Below, one piece after another: positions 17,573 through 25,675 of a stretch of 64,000 bases of DNA. The notes under the pieces are model-generated. The model did no database searches. It saw only the letters and a program-made list of their open reading frames with translations, and had not been told where the DNA came from. The stretch is taken from the NCBI RefSeq assembly GCF_027111355.2, contig NZ_CP114291.2:2294001-2358000 (forward strand), given 5' to 3'. The DNA is from Flavobacterium eburneipallidum (lineage in GTDB: Bacteria; Bacteroidota; Bacteroidia; Flavobacteriales; Flavobacteriaceae). The position numbers and the translations under genes are program-made. Every line of letters begins with the position of its first letter. Position 1 is the first letter of the stretch.

Positions 17573-18382
17573 TTATCCAACGGGAATGGGTTGCGACCTA
17601 AAATCTTTCAAATTGAGAAAAAAGCCTCTATTATGGGTCAATCCGTTACGAAACAAGCCCCATAAAAGGGAACATCCCATTTGTGCCAAAGCCGAATTGA
17701 CATATAAATCTTGTTTTTCCAATGCTTCAGCAAGGGAGCAACTGGGTGTATCGTCCTTGGCTTCAGACTGATTCAGCAGTTCCGCAAATTCTTCGGTTAC
17801 CATTGGCAAGTTGGAAATGGTTTCGTATTTTTCGGAATGAGGTTGTTTTATTGTACCAATGGTGGATAACAATACTTGTCCTGTATGTTGGCTGTTGCCA
17901 AAATCCATCCAATAGCGTGGACGATTGAAATGTGCATTACCATTGTTGAGTTGTTTCAATATTTCGGCAATTTCAAAACGAGCCTTGACAGTGTCCACAC
18001 AACTCATGTAAATGGTTGCTCCTGTGTGTTCGGGCAATTTTCCCAAACTGTTCTTTTCGAATTTTATGGTTTCTGCTTTCCAGTTTGTACCCGACCAACG
18101 GTTGGCTCTGTTAATTAAGGCTACCGATTTATGCAATCCAGTTTCGCTACTGGCAAAACGCTGTCTGCCCAAATTGGCTTCCGTTACAATATCATCATCC
18201 CACAAACGGACGTTTAAACCTGCGTGACCCAATGCTATGAGGCTGTGATTCATTTCCATGAGGGCGGTCAGTACCTTTGAACCCGTTCCTCCTGCTCCAA
18301 TAAGGTTTACTGTAATGGGATTGGTGGGATTGATTAAATGATTGTCCGCAAAATGGATTTTTGTTTTTTCGGTTTTCATCAC
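17573..18382 (-). CDS. PRTRC system ThiF protein, E1-like adenylating enzyme
   Basis: A 269-aa E1/ThiF-superfamily protein. The nucleotide-binding motif GAGGTGS is at residues 29-35, followed by the acidic strand WDDDIVTEANLGRQ (61-74) and SCVD with C128. A later Cys, C215 in PSCSLAEAL, is the candidate thioester residue. E1-like proteins adenylate the C-terminal glycine of a ubiquitin-like partner; PRTRC C in the same operon ends in Gly. The start overlaps the stop of the E2-like gene by ATGA, so E2 and E1 are co-translated. It is the last gene of the leftward operon, before a terminator. Confidence 0.87.
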   Translation of the reverse strand: MMKTEKTKIHFADNHLINPTNPITVNLIGAGGTGSKVLTALMEMNHSLIALGHAGLNVRLWDDDIVTEANLGRQRFASSETGLHKSVALINRANRWSGTNWKAETIKFEKNSLGKLPEHTGATIYMSCVDTVKARFEIAEILKQLNNGNAHFNRPRYWMDFGNSQHTGQVLLSTIGTIKQPHSEKYETISNLPMVTEEFAELLNQSEAKDDTPSCSLAEALEKQDLYVNSALAQMGCSLLWGLFRNGLTHNRGFFLNLKDFRSQPIPVG

Positions 18383-19101
18383 AATAGATTTTTAAGTGTT
18401 TTGTTGTTTGGTTTCAATACTTCTTTCGGAAAGGCTTTATCTGTGCTAATTTGCTCTTTCCATAGGTTTACACAATTCCCTTTTATCGGATTGTAGTTTC
18501 CTAATAAATGACTGAAATAGCTGTTGAAAAAGTAACTTTCCCACGCTTGAATAAATTCTTCCACCGAAGCCGAATTTTGAATATCAATATTTACCGTTCC
18601 CATACATACGTTACCGTTGTCATACACATTGAAAAAGGGTGCATAATGCAAAGGCGTTTTTTCTGTGGGTCTTCTATCGGTTGCCAAAGCAAAAATGGAA
18701 AGGCTGTTTTTATTGGCAAACCAAGCCAATGGCGGTACTTGACACTTGCCGTTGGGTATGCCCAAGCCTTTCACAAAATACAGCTGTTTTTGCTGTGCTT
18801 TGGTGTACCAAAGTACTGTTCCTTTTTCGCTTGGATTGATGTGCAAAATGTTAGTAGGCAAAATTCCCTTTGGTTTTAAAAAAGCTCTGCTCTTTTCTTC
18901 ATCTGTTTGTAATGATTTTGCCAATATGTTGGCTTCTTTTACGGTTAAAGGATGTGCATTTATTGGATTTCCGTTTCTATCCATATCGAAATGCTCCACA
19001 TACATATCGGTATTTGTACCTTTGGATTCATAGAAAACCAAAGCAGATTTTGGATAATATAAAGTTCCAAAAATCTCTGTTATATCGTTTACATTTTTCA
19101 T
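18379..19101 (-). CDS. PRTRC system protein B, E2-like (Prok-E2 family D)
   Basis: A 240-aa protein of the PRTRC B family, which comparative work has linked to ubiquitin-conjugating E2 folds. The landmark is YDNGNVCMGTV with C166 as the candidate acceptor cysteine, preceded by an aromatic-proline block (LHYAPFFNVY) like the E2 core and followed by helical EEFIQAWESYFFNSYF. Both neighbours overlap by four bases, placing it in one translational unit with the ThiF E1 and the 391-aa protein. The acceptor role is inference from family literature; the cysteine and its context are visible. Confidence 0.83.
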   Translation of the reverse strand: MKNVNDITEIFGTLYYPKSALVFYESKGTNTDMYVEHFDMDRNGNPINAHPLTVKEANILAKSLQTDEEKSRAFLKPKGILPTNILHINPSEKGTVLWYTKAQQKQLYFVKGLGIPNGKCQVPPLAWFANKNSLSIFALATDRRPTEKTPLHYAPFFNVYDNGNVCMGTVNIDIQNSASVEEFIQAWESYFFNSYFSHLLGNYNPIKGNCVNLWKEQISTDKAFPKEVLKPNNKTLKNLL

Positions 19102-20273
19102 TTTGCTATTGTATTATATCCATCAAATAAACCGCATAAATCATTCAATATCGGAAACAAACGGTTCTCAAAATCAAGGTTGGTTGCTGTTATCTTACTT
19201 CCGTCAAAATGTTTGTAAATGGTAGGTTCTGCCATTGTTCCATACTCATTAAATTCATTGTTGATACTGTCCGAGAGACTTTCATACAACCAACCTTTGG
19301 TATTCGCTACAAATGAAATGTACTTTTCCATTCCGATGGTTTCATTGTCGTAATCGTCATTATCAGGGTCTTGTTCGCAAATGGGTGCGTTTCTAAAAAT
19401 GCTTTCTGTAGGATATTCTGTAAAAAGAGCCATAACTTTACAAGCTAACTGCCAACATTCTTGGTCAAATTCATCAAAGCTTTTGAAGTTGTTCAAACGT
19501 TGCTCAAATTGTTCTAAATTGATACGATTGAATAGTTTCTGTTCTATCTTGTCGCCAATCTGTTCGGCTTGTCTTAATTCGCTTTTGTGTTTTTCGGTTT
19601 TGTCCGTTTCATCGTCCTGTTCCAGCCAATCGGTCATCATTTCATACATCCAATACAGATAGCTGTTTTCTTGTCTGTAATAAGGAATATCGGCAGTGTG
19701 ATACAGATAACTGCATACAGAAACCAATAATTGAGCGGTCTTTTTACGCTTCGGGTCGTGGAGCATTTTAAAAAGTGGAACTATGGGAATATAATATAAG
19801 GTCATTCTTGTATCGTATCGCTCCTCGCTTATAAAAAATATTCTCCTGCCATCCTGTACCAAACGCAAGCTATCCCAATTTATATGGGTTCGTTTTAACT
19901 TGGTTTCCATATCCCACATCGCCAAAACGATATTGTAGGGATAGCCGTAAATCTGTGTTTGCATAGATTCAATGCTGTAATGCTCGGCAACTCTGGAAAG
20001 GGATTGATAAAAATCCTTCTCCGTTTTCACTGTTTTCTTACTAGACTGTACAGATTGTTCCGTTTTCAGTTTAGGCAAAAATGTGGACTTTAGAAAACCA
20101 TTGGCAACATTGCTATCGGTACGGCTTTCCTTTTGTCTTTCTGTACTTCGTTTGCATCCTTTGGTCTTTGCATCCAATTGGCAAACTCGCCCAACTGTTT
20201 GTGCAATTGCCGTTGTCTTTTCTGTTTGGGTTTGCTGATTATTCCCGATAGGATATGTGGTTGCATAATTCAT
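19098..20273 (-). CDS. Unassigned protein of the PRTRC operon (PRTRC F-like position)
   Basis: A 391-aa cytoplasmic protein with no signal peptide or membrane segment. The N-terminal ~80 residues are polar and probably disordered. The middle and C-terminal parts are helical and aromatic/acid-rich (YHTADIPYYRQENSYLYW; CEQDPDNDDYDNET). It overlaps protein B by ATGA and lies 17 bp after protein C. In some PRTRC clusters this place is held by protein F, but I cannot confirm homology. Its fixed position between the ubiquitin-like and E2-like genes suggests it is a working part of the cassette. Confidence 0.6.
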   Translation of the reverse strand: MNYATTYPIGNNQQTQTEKTTAIAQTVGRVCQLDAKTKGCKRSTERQKESRTDSNVANGFLKSTFLPKLKTEQSVQSSKKTVKTEKDFYQSLSRVAEHYSIESMQTQIYGYPYNIVLAMWDMETKLKRTHINWDSLRLVQDGRRIFFISEERYDTRMTLYYIPIVPLFKMLHDPKRKKTAQLLVSVCSYLYHTADIPYYRQENSYLYWMYEMMTDWLEQDDETDKTEKHKSELRQAEQIGDKIEQKLFNRINLEQFEQRLNNFKSFDEFDQECWQLACKVMALFTEYPTESIFRNAPICEQDPDNDDYDNETIGMEKYISFVANTKGWLYESLSDSINNEFNEYGTMAEPTIYKHFDGSKITATNLDFENRLFPILNDLCGLFDGYNTIAK

Positions 20274-20290
20274 CGTTTTTGATTTTTGGT

Positions 20291-20509
20291 TTAACCTTTT
20301 GTACCCATTACGCTTTCAAATTTGTACTCTACGGCATCGTCTTTTATTTGCGGAGCAGATATTTTTGCCGTTGTCAAAATCGGGTAGGTATTGGCGTAAA
20401 AATTCATTACGGCTTCCACGCTCCAACGTGGTTCGGGGTCGGTCAGTCTAATGTCCTGTCCTTTATCTTTGAGTATAAAAACTCGTTGTAATTGGGTTCC
20501 TAATAACAT
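20291..20509 (-). CDS. PRTRC system protein C, ubiquitin-like modifier
   Basis: A 72-aa beta-grasp-type protein. The sequence (MLLGTQLQRVFILKDKGQ; DIRLTDPEPRWSVEAVMNFY; SVMGTKG) matches PRTRC protein C, placed in the prokaryotic ubiquitin-like group. It ends in an exposed GTKG tail, so the C-terminal Gly could be adenylated by the ThiF protein without prior processing. Length is normal. It lies between protein E and the 391-aa gene in the operon. Confidence 0.85.
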   Translation of the reverse strand: MLLGTQLQRVFILKDKGQDIRLTDPEPRWSVEAVMNFYANTYPILTTAKISAPQIKDDAVEYKFESVMGTKG

Positions 20510-20532
20510 AATTTCTACTTTTTGTATTAATA

Positions 20533-21138
20533 CTATTGTTCTTCTTCGTGAGTTTCATCAGTAGGATAATCTACTGTAACTTCTTCCATCTGTTGCGGTT
20601 CAGGTTTTTCTTCTTCCATTGCTCCGAAAAGGCTTGGTGTTCCAAACTTGTTTGATAATTCTGTTTGGCGTTTACGTATCTCGTCTGCTTTTTCGGGAAA
20701 CTCTGTTACGGAAGGTGTTTTCATCCACGCTTCACGGAATTTACCCTCTTTTTCGAGTTCGTCCGCTTTTGCCATTCCATCTTTAAACTTTTTGTCTTTG
20801 GCTTCCTGCTCTTTCTTCTGTTTATCGCCTTTCTCTTTCTCCATTACCGATTGCTTTTTGACTTCCTCCAATTGTTTTAGAAACTTTTCCATATCCACCA
20901 TTAAGCCCGAAACTTTTTGAATTGGGGCTGTTATTTGCTGAAAAAATCCCTCGTCAAACTCCTGCGGTGTGGCATTAAATGTCAATGGTGGAATTAGGTT
21001 TTTCGCATTGTCTCCGCATTGTTCGTTGTTGAGCATAACCGATACGATTAGGTTATTTTCTGCTCCCTTTGAAATGTGCAGTTGTAAAACTCCTGTAAAG
21101 TCCAACTGTGCTACCTGATTAAAAAAATGAGTGTTCAT
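20533..21138 (-). CDS. PRTRC system protein E
   Basis: A 201-aa protein. Residues 1-75 form a compact beta-rich domain (FNQVAQLDFTGVLQLHIS; NLIPPLTFNATPQEFDEGFF) typical of PRTRC E. A highly charged Lys/Glu coiled-coil stretch runs over about 88-130, and the tail is acidic (EEEQ end). Biochemical role unknown; it always travels with C, B and ThiF. Gaps of 12 bp upstream and 23 bp downstream keep it in the operon. Confidence 0.82.
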   Translation of the reverse strand: MNTHFFNQVAQLDFTGVLQLHISKGAENNLIVSVMLNNEQCGDNAKNLIPPLTFNATPQEFDEGFFQQITAPIQKVSGLMVDMEKFLKQLEEVKKQSVMEKEKGDKQKKEQEAKDKKFKDGMAKADELEKEGKFREAWMKTPSVTEFPEKADEIRKRQTELSNKFGTPSLFGAMEEEKPEPQQMEEVTVDYPTDETHEEEQ

Positions 21139-21150
21139 CGCTGTAAATTT

Positions 21151-21345
21151 TTAAGATGTTGTTAATTGCTCTTTGATTGCTGTAAGTTTCTCGTACATAT
21201 CCGTCCAATAGGCATTTTGCCTTTTATCAAATTCGGAGAATATTTTTTCCTCGTGGCGGTATTCTTTGTACCGCCTTACTATTTTTATTGCTTCTTTTAA
21301 ATTCGTTATCTCGATTGGACAACCGTTCATATCGTTTACTTTCAT
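21151..21345 (-). CDS. Small conserved-looking hypothetical protein in the PRTRC operon
   Basis: A 64-aa polar helical protein (ITNLKEAIKIVRRYKEYRHEEK; DMYEKLTAIKEQL). No domain recognised. It lies 12 bp upstream of the protein E gene and 54 bp after DUF932, on the same strand, so it is probably expressed with them. Confidence 0.6.
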   Translation of the reverse strand: MKVNDMNGCPIEITNLKEAIKIVRRYKEYRHEEKIFSEFDKRQNAYWTDMYEKLTAIKEQLTTS

Positions 21346-21399
21346 ATTCCTTGTTTAAATTAGGCTACCATCGTTTAAGGCGGTAGCCTATAGTTTTTT

Positions 21400-22473
21400 T
21401 TAATTAAGTTTGAAGATTTCAGTATCGTCTGTTGAAAATGCAGTACATAAATCAAATGCTTTCTGTGATTTTAGTTGGGCAGTACCGCCCAATACAATAC
21501 TCTGTAACTTGGCTTCATCATTCTTGTAACTGCGTACATTTTGGTAGTAGCCTGTTACCGCATTGTACGCACCAAACAATGTGCCTTTTGTGGTTTCCAT
21601 TTGTTGGCTTTCGCTTACCATTGCATAAGCAAAGGCATCTTCTACGGTGTTTTTAAATAAGGTGGACATTTCGTCTTCATTCCCTTTTTTGATATGCTCC
21701 AAGGTTTTCTTATTGGGACATAGTGCCAGTTGTATTAATTTTTTAACTTCCACATCAGTTACCCTTACTTTTGCCCATTCGTTAAAAATTCCTTCCAGTT
21801 GGTTGCTGAACTCGTTCGCCAATCCCATTACTTTGTGTGCATTGTCCAATCGTTGTTTAGCACCCGAAGTATGGCGGATACGTACCACATTGCTCATATT
21901 TCGAAGTGAAGCGTTCAACGTGTTTTGGCACACAATTCTAATGGGTGTAAAAGCGGCTGTTATGCTTCCGCTTCCATCGTGAGAAGTGGTCAGAAAAATG
22001 TATTTTTCCGTTACGTCATCGCCATTCCCCACACGGATGTAGTCGGGCAATTTGGCAGTTATGAAAATGCGTTCCCCGTTTCCCAATGCTCCTGCTGTCT
22101 CGTACAGAATGCCATCCATACCACCTACAATCGCATCAAAAAAACCAAATGCTTCTCGATTCTGCACAATGTGATAGTCTTTGCCAACTACGCCCAATAC
22201 TGCATTGTTATCCGCACGTATGTTGGCAAAATAGTTTGGTACGTGTAATTCGTTATTGCCAATCACTATGTCGTTTACAGTTTCCGTAATGCCTAAATTT
22301 TTAGTATATAGCGGTGTTTTGACCACTTCATAATCAAGTCCTGCATATTTGATGGCGCCCGCACTTGTAGGGTAGTCTTTTACGATTTGCCCCAATCCGT
22401 GCCATGCTTTTTCCTGTACGCTAAAAAATGAGTGACGTCCCGTTTTTTCGTTGAAATTTAAATTGTGTGCCAT
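21400..22473 (-). CDS. DUF932 phage/plasmid-like protein
   Basis: A 357-aa protein starting MAHNLNFNEKTGRHSFF and AWHGLGQ, the signature opening of DUF932 (phage/plasmid-like protein, TIGR03299). Family members occur on plasmids, phages and conjugative elements beside ssb or recombination genes and are thought to act in DNA metabolism; the exact reaction is not established. Here it lies between ssb and the PRTRC genes in one leftward operon. Confidence 0.85.
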   Translation of the reverse strand: MAHNLNFNEKTGRHSFFSVQEKAWHGLGQIVKDYPTSAGAIKYAGLDYEVVKTPLYTKNLGITETVNDIVIGNNELHVPNYFANIRADNNAVLGVVGKDYHIVQNREAFGFFDAIVGGMDGILYETAGALGNGERIFITAKLPDYIRVGNGDDVTEKYIFLTTSHDGSGSITAAFTPIRIVCQNTLNASLRNMSNVVRIRHTSGAKQRLDNAHKVMGLANEFSNQLEGIFNEWAKVRVTDVEVKKLIQLALCPNKKTLEHIKKGNEDEMSTLFKNTVEDAFAYAMVSESQQMETTKGTLFGAYNAVTGYYQNVRSYKNDEAKLQSIVLGGTAQLKSQKAFDLCTAFSTDDTEIFKLN

Positions 22474-22517
22474 GATGCTGAAATTTAAAAGTTGTTAAAA
22501 TGATTTAATGATGGTGT

Positions 22518-22910
22518 TTAAAATGGGAGATCGTCCGGAGGTTCTTGCTTTGCGACTTTGTTTTTTTGTTGTTCTGTTATAGCTTGTAAATTTTCTATTT
22601 TCTTACCACCTCCGTGTGATTTTATGGTAGAGGCAAGAAAATTCAAATTAGCTTTTAGCTCTCCATTATTAGCTGTCCACGCTCTTGCACTTACTCTGCC
22701 TGTGAGTTCTACCAAAGTACCTTTAGTAAGTATCTTCGCTACTTTAGTGCTAATCCAGTAAGAGCAATCAAAATAAGTAGTCTGTTCGATGCGCTCTCCT
22801 TGTTTGTTGCGATAGCCATCGTTAATGGCTACTGAAAAATTGACCACTTGCTTTTCCTGTGACGTTGTGCGTACCTCAGCATCCCTTGTCAGTCTTCCTA
22901 TGATGTTCAT
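22518..22910 (-). CDS. ssb: Single-stranded DNA-binding protein
   Basis: A 130-aa SSB with an OB-fold domain over residues 1-105 (MNIIGRLTRDAEVRT; VVNFSVAINDGY; KGTLVELTGRVSARAW). The short linker ends in PPDDLPF, the acidic-aromatic tip that recruits partner enzymes. Such element-borne SSBs protect the transferred single strand and help re-establish the element in the recipient. It is the first gene of the leftward DUF932-PRTRC operon. Confidence 0.93.
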   Translation of the reverse strand: MNIIGRLTRDAEVRTTSQEKQVVNFSVAINDGYRNKQGERIEQTTYFDCSYWISTKVAKILTKGTLVELTGRVSARAWTANNGELKANLNFLASTIKSHGGGKKIENLQAITEQQKNKVAKQEPPDDLPF

Positions 22911-23381
22911 GATTACAAATTTTTAGATTACATTTTTTTATTTTATATATTCGGTAATGAGAGGAGGAGCTGTTTCGTTTCACTCTAGTACCATTTATAA
23001 TGCTGTTGTTTTTCATAATTGACATTTTTTTTTATTCGTCTAAAGAGCCGGAGTATGCTTTGTTTCGTTTCAGGAGCATAAAAGGTTAGTGTTTAGCAGC
23101 AACAAGGTTTGGTCAAATAAATACAACCCGAATGGGTGGAGATTTTTTGACAAACCCGTAGGGCTTGACCTTGTTTCTGCGTTAAGAACACTAGTGTACC
23201 TTTGCTCTTGAAATGGGACAAAGAGCATACTGGTTCTTGAATAAAGGAATTTGTGGAAACAGGGAAAAAGAAATTGAATAAATGGTTCAAAGTGATTTGA
23301 GAATCTGTATTGGTGTGGAAGAATTTTTAGTACCCCTTTAGTTCTAGAGTCTTTTTAAAATATATGGTTTTGGAAGCCATT
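22911..23381. other. Non-coding junction region with direct repeat and long hairpin
   Basis: No convincing gene. It holds a 12-bp direct repeat TGTTTCGTTTCA at 22971-22982 and 23061-23072 (90-bp period), which may be regulator sites for the ssb operon, and a long imperfect hairpin at 23088-23192. A smaller hairpin (TGCTCTT/AAGAGCA, about 23202-23229) follows. The boundary of the conjugative element may lie here or be destroyed by the insertion sequences that follow. Confidence 0.5.
23088..23192. repeat. ~105-bp imperfect cruciform/hairpin
   Basis: AGTGTTTAGCAGCAACAAGG at the left pairs, with small bulges, to CCTTGTTTCTGCGTTAAG...AACACT at the right. Inside it, GGTTTGGTCAAA pairs with TTTTGACAAACC. 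A structured RNA, a second origin-type site or an attachment region are all possible; I could not match it to a known family. Confidence 0.5.
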
Positions 23382-23694
23382 AAAAGGATAAATGCTTTGT
23401 CTGAAGATGTTCCTGCTTAAATACTTCGCTCTCAACTTTTTTTGCACGGGAACACACCAAAAGAAACGTTTGAAGGTAAAACTATGGATATAAACCATTA
23501 CAAAACTCATTTTGATAGTCAAAAAGCATTGAGAATCAACCAAAACCAACAAAACAGATGCAACGGCTGTAAATAATCTTAAAAAACAAAACCTAATACC
23601 AGATAATTCCAGCATTAGGTATTTTGTCTTTCAAAGTATTGAGTTTTTTTGACTTTACTTTACATTATCATTTTTTTTATAATTCCTTAAATGG
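23382..23694 (+). pseudogene. 3' remnant of an IS3-like transposase with IS tail
   Basis: The last ~65 codons of the same transposase found at 34891 and 49481: KRINALSEDVPA, then a stop, then GNTPKETFEG, DINHYKTHFDSQK and ending NRCNGCK with TAA at 23574-23576. After it come the usual hairpin (about 23591-23620, ACCTAATAC/GCATTAGGT) and the start of the conserved IS tail up to about 23694, where similarity to the other copies stops and the IS110 end begins. Non-functional. Confidence 0.75.
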
Positions 23695-23739
23695 AGCGTG
23701 TATTGTCTTGCTTTCCTGCTCTCGTTGGGTGCTATTGGA

Positions 23740-23955
23740 ATGGGTGCGAAGTCGGAGACATTCGCCTTTACTTTGTATTTGATAAAAAACACTAAATTTA
23801 TTCAAAGGAAAGCAGAGGTGAACTTTAGACTTCGCTAGTTAAGAACTATGCTGTGCATTAGTCCTCTGCCTTCTCCTTGAACTCCGTTGAATTGCTTCAA
23901 ATAGAATGATAGACATAGCGGTCTAATAAAGGCTCTAAAGAAGTTCAACATTTTT
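23740..23955 (+). ncRNA. Candidate bridge RNA of the IS110 element
   Basis: Three successive hairpins lie in the non-coding left part: GCGAAGTC/GAC-a-TTCGC (23746-23765); AAGGAAAGCAGAGG (23805-23818) with CCTCTGCCTTCTCCTT (23863-23878) around a large loop; and GTTGAATTGCTTC (23886-23898) with GAAGTTCAAC (23940-23949) around another. IS110-group elements encode a bridge RNA with two target- or donor-binding loops in exactly this place. Limits and loop roles are inferred. Confidence 0.5.
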
Positions 23956-23976
23956 GTTTATCCTAAAACCAAAATT

Positions 23977-24981
23977 ATGAAAAATTATTTAGTCCATCTA
24001 GGAATCGACATTTCAAAATCAAAATTAGATGTAAATCTTCTAACTTCACAAAACTTACAATCGGAACATTTTGTGATTGATAATAATCCAAAAGCAATTA
24101 GTGAATTTGTTAAAATGCTAATTAAAAGAAAATTAGATATTAAGCAAATATTGTTTTGCTGTGAAAACACCGGTATTTATACCAATCATTTAAGCTATAC
24201 TTTATCAAATTTAGAATTAGATTTATGGATTGTTCCAGCTATTGAAATCAAACGCTCAAAAGGCATTTCAAGAGGGAAAAATGATAAAACTGATGCGAAA
24301 GACATAGCTTTTTATAGCTTAAGAAATATTGACAAACTCAATCTTTATGCTAAACCAGATGTCGATATTGACAAATTAAAATTATTACATACCGAAAGAG
24401 AGAAAGTCTTAAAGGCACTACTTTTATTAGAAACGACAAAAGAAAATGAACTTTTCATCCCTAAAAGTATCTATAGTGAAGTTTCAAAAATTAATCAATC
24501 GACAATTAATGGATTAAAAAAATCTTTGAAAGAGATTGAAAAACGAATTCAGGAGGTTATTAAAAAAAATGATAAACTTGAAACACAAAATAAATTAATC
24601 CAAACAATCCCAGGAATTGGTAAGCAAACAGCTCTTTACTTTATAATTGCTACCAAAGGATTTTCGGCATTTACAAGTTGGCGAAAATTTGCTTGTTACT
24701 CTGGTGTCGCTCCTTTTGAATACAGCTCTGGATCTAGTATAAAAGGAAGAACAAAAGTCAATCACATGGCAGATAAAAAAATGAAATCATTACTGCAAAT
24801 GTGTGCCATGACAACCTTAAAATATGACCCTCAATTAAAAGAGTATTATACTAAAAAGAAAGGAGAGGGAAAGAATGCTATGCTTGTTTTAAACAATATT
24901 AGATGCAAACTTATAAGCAGGGTATTTGCCGTTATTAATCGTGAAACACCATACATCAATACTTATAAATTTGCATCATAA
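23977..24981 (+). CDS. IS110-family transposase (DEDD recombinase)
   Basis: A 334-aa recombinase, full length. The N-terminal RuvC-like DEDD domain shows GIDISKSKLD (D11), CENTGIY (about residue 63) and KNDKTDAKDI (about 99-108). The C-terminal Transposase_20 domain shows IPGIGKQTA, then FACYSGVAPFEYSSGSS with the candidate catalytic serine in the SSGSSIKGR block. Such enzymes use a bridge RNA to pair donor and target. The reading frame is intact and the codon use matches the host, so the element may be active. Confidence 0.93.
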   Translation: MKNYLVHLGIDISKSKLDVNLLTSQNLQSEHFVIDNNPKAISEFVKMLIKRKLDIKQILFCCENTGIYTNHLSYTLSNLELDLWIVPAIEIKRSKGISRGKNDKTDAKDIAFYSLRNIDKLNLYAKPDVDIDKLKLLHTEREKVLKALLLLETTKENELFIPKSIYSEVSKINQSTINGLKKSLKEIEKRIQEVIKKNDKLETQNKLIQTIPGIGKQTALYFIIATKGFSAFTSWRKFACYSGVAPFEYSSGSSIKGRTKVNHMADKKMKSLLQMCAMTTLKYDPQLKEYYTKKKGEGKNAMLVLNNIRCKLISRVFAVINRETPYINTYKFAS

Positions 24982-25142
24982 TTTTAACAAATTTTGCTTG
25001 TTTTTCATCATAGAATGCACAGCGCATCCGACTTGGTAACGTTCGTTTTTTAAGGAACACTTCGAGCAGCGGGGCCATCTGGTCTATCCATTGACGAAAA
25101 ATTTAGTGTATTTCAGAGCAATCTGGCTCATTTCAAACTTTT

Positions 25143-25661
25143 TTAATGCTCAATAACAACAACCTTATGAATTACTCGTTCCTCATTTTCTATTAACCTT
25201 ACGAGTTCTTCTCCATTTTTATTCTTTTTATTCTCATCAATAACAACAAAATCATTAATAATTCCGTCAATATAATAAATACCTGTTTTTGTAAATTTAA
25301 TATCATAAATAGATATTTCTCTATTATTGTCAGCTCCAAATTTTTTAGCAATTTTTTTTAAGTGTTTGTAATCACGATCAGGCTTATCTACTATTGTTAG
25401 ATAAAAAACAGAATAACGGTTCTTTTTTTTGTCATCAAAACTTGTAGTAATGGTATCTAATACACTTTTATATTTAACAACTCCATTGTATAATTTATTT
25501 AAATAAACTGTGTCTGGAAACTCTATTTTATACTCTATCCTTTTTTGAATATATTTTTTAGTTTCTTGCTTATTAGCAACTATTTCTTCTTTCTTTTTAC
25601 AAGAAAAAAGTATAATCTGTAATGCAAATACAACTATTATTAAAAAAAATTTATTTAACAT
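25143..25661 (-). CDS. Lipoprotein, candidate immunity protein of RHS module 1
   Basis: A 172-aa protein with a lipoprotein signal (hydrophobic 5-18, lipobox LFSC with Cys at about 21) and a charged mature part. No known domain recognised. It starts 15 bp after the stop of the RHS toxin gene on the same strand, which is where immunity genes of polymorphic toxins sit. The other two modules have unrelated small genes in the same place. A membrane-anchored periplasmic immunity protein would suit a toxin acting in the envelope, but that is inference. Confidence 0.55.
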   Translation of the reverse strand: MLNKFFLIIVVFALQIILFSCKKKEEIVANKQETKKYIQKRIEYKIEFPDTVYLNKLYNGVVKYKSVLDTITTSFDDKKKNRYSVFYLTIVDKPDRDYKHLKKIAKKFGADNNREISIYDIKFTKTGIYYIDGIINDFVVIDENKKNKNGEELVRLIENEERVIHKVVVIEH

Positions 25662-25675
25662 ACCTCTTATTTTTA

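Larger units (their letters stand above)
23695..24981 (+). mobile_element. IS110-family insertion sequence (right end not resolved)
   Basis: The left limit is set where the IS3 tail, intact elsewhere, is interrupted near 23694. The element has a ~280-bp structured non-coding left part and an intact recombinase. IS110 elements lack long terminal repeats and target duplications, so the right end, probably within about 100 bp after 24981, cannot be fixed by eye. Confidence 0.65.

Noticed and set aside
23088..23192. Retron msr/msd as the explanation of the long hairpin
   Set aside because: No reverse transcriptase gene lies nearby.
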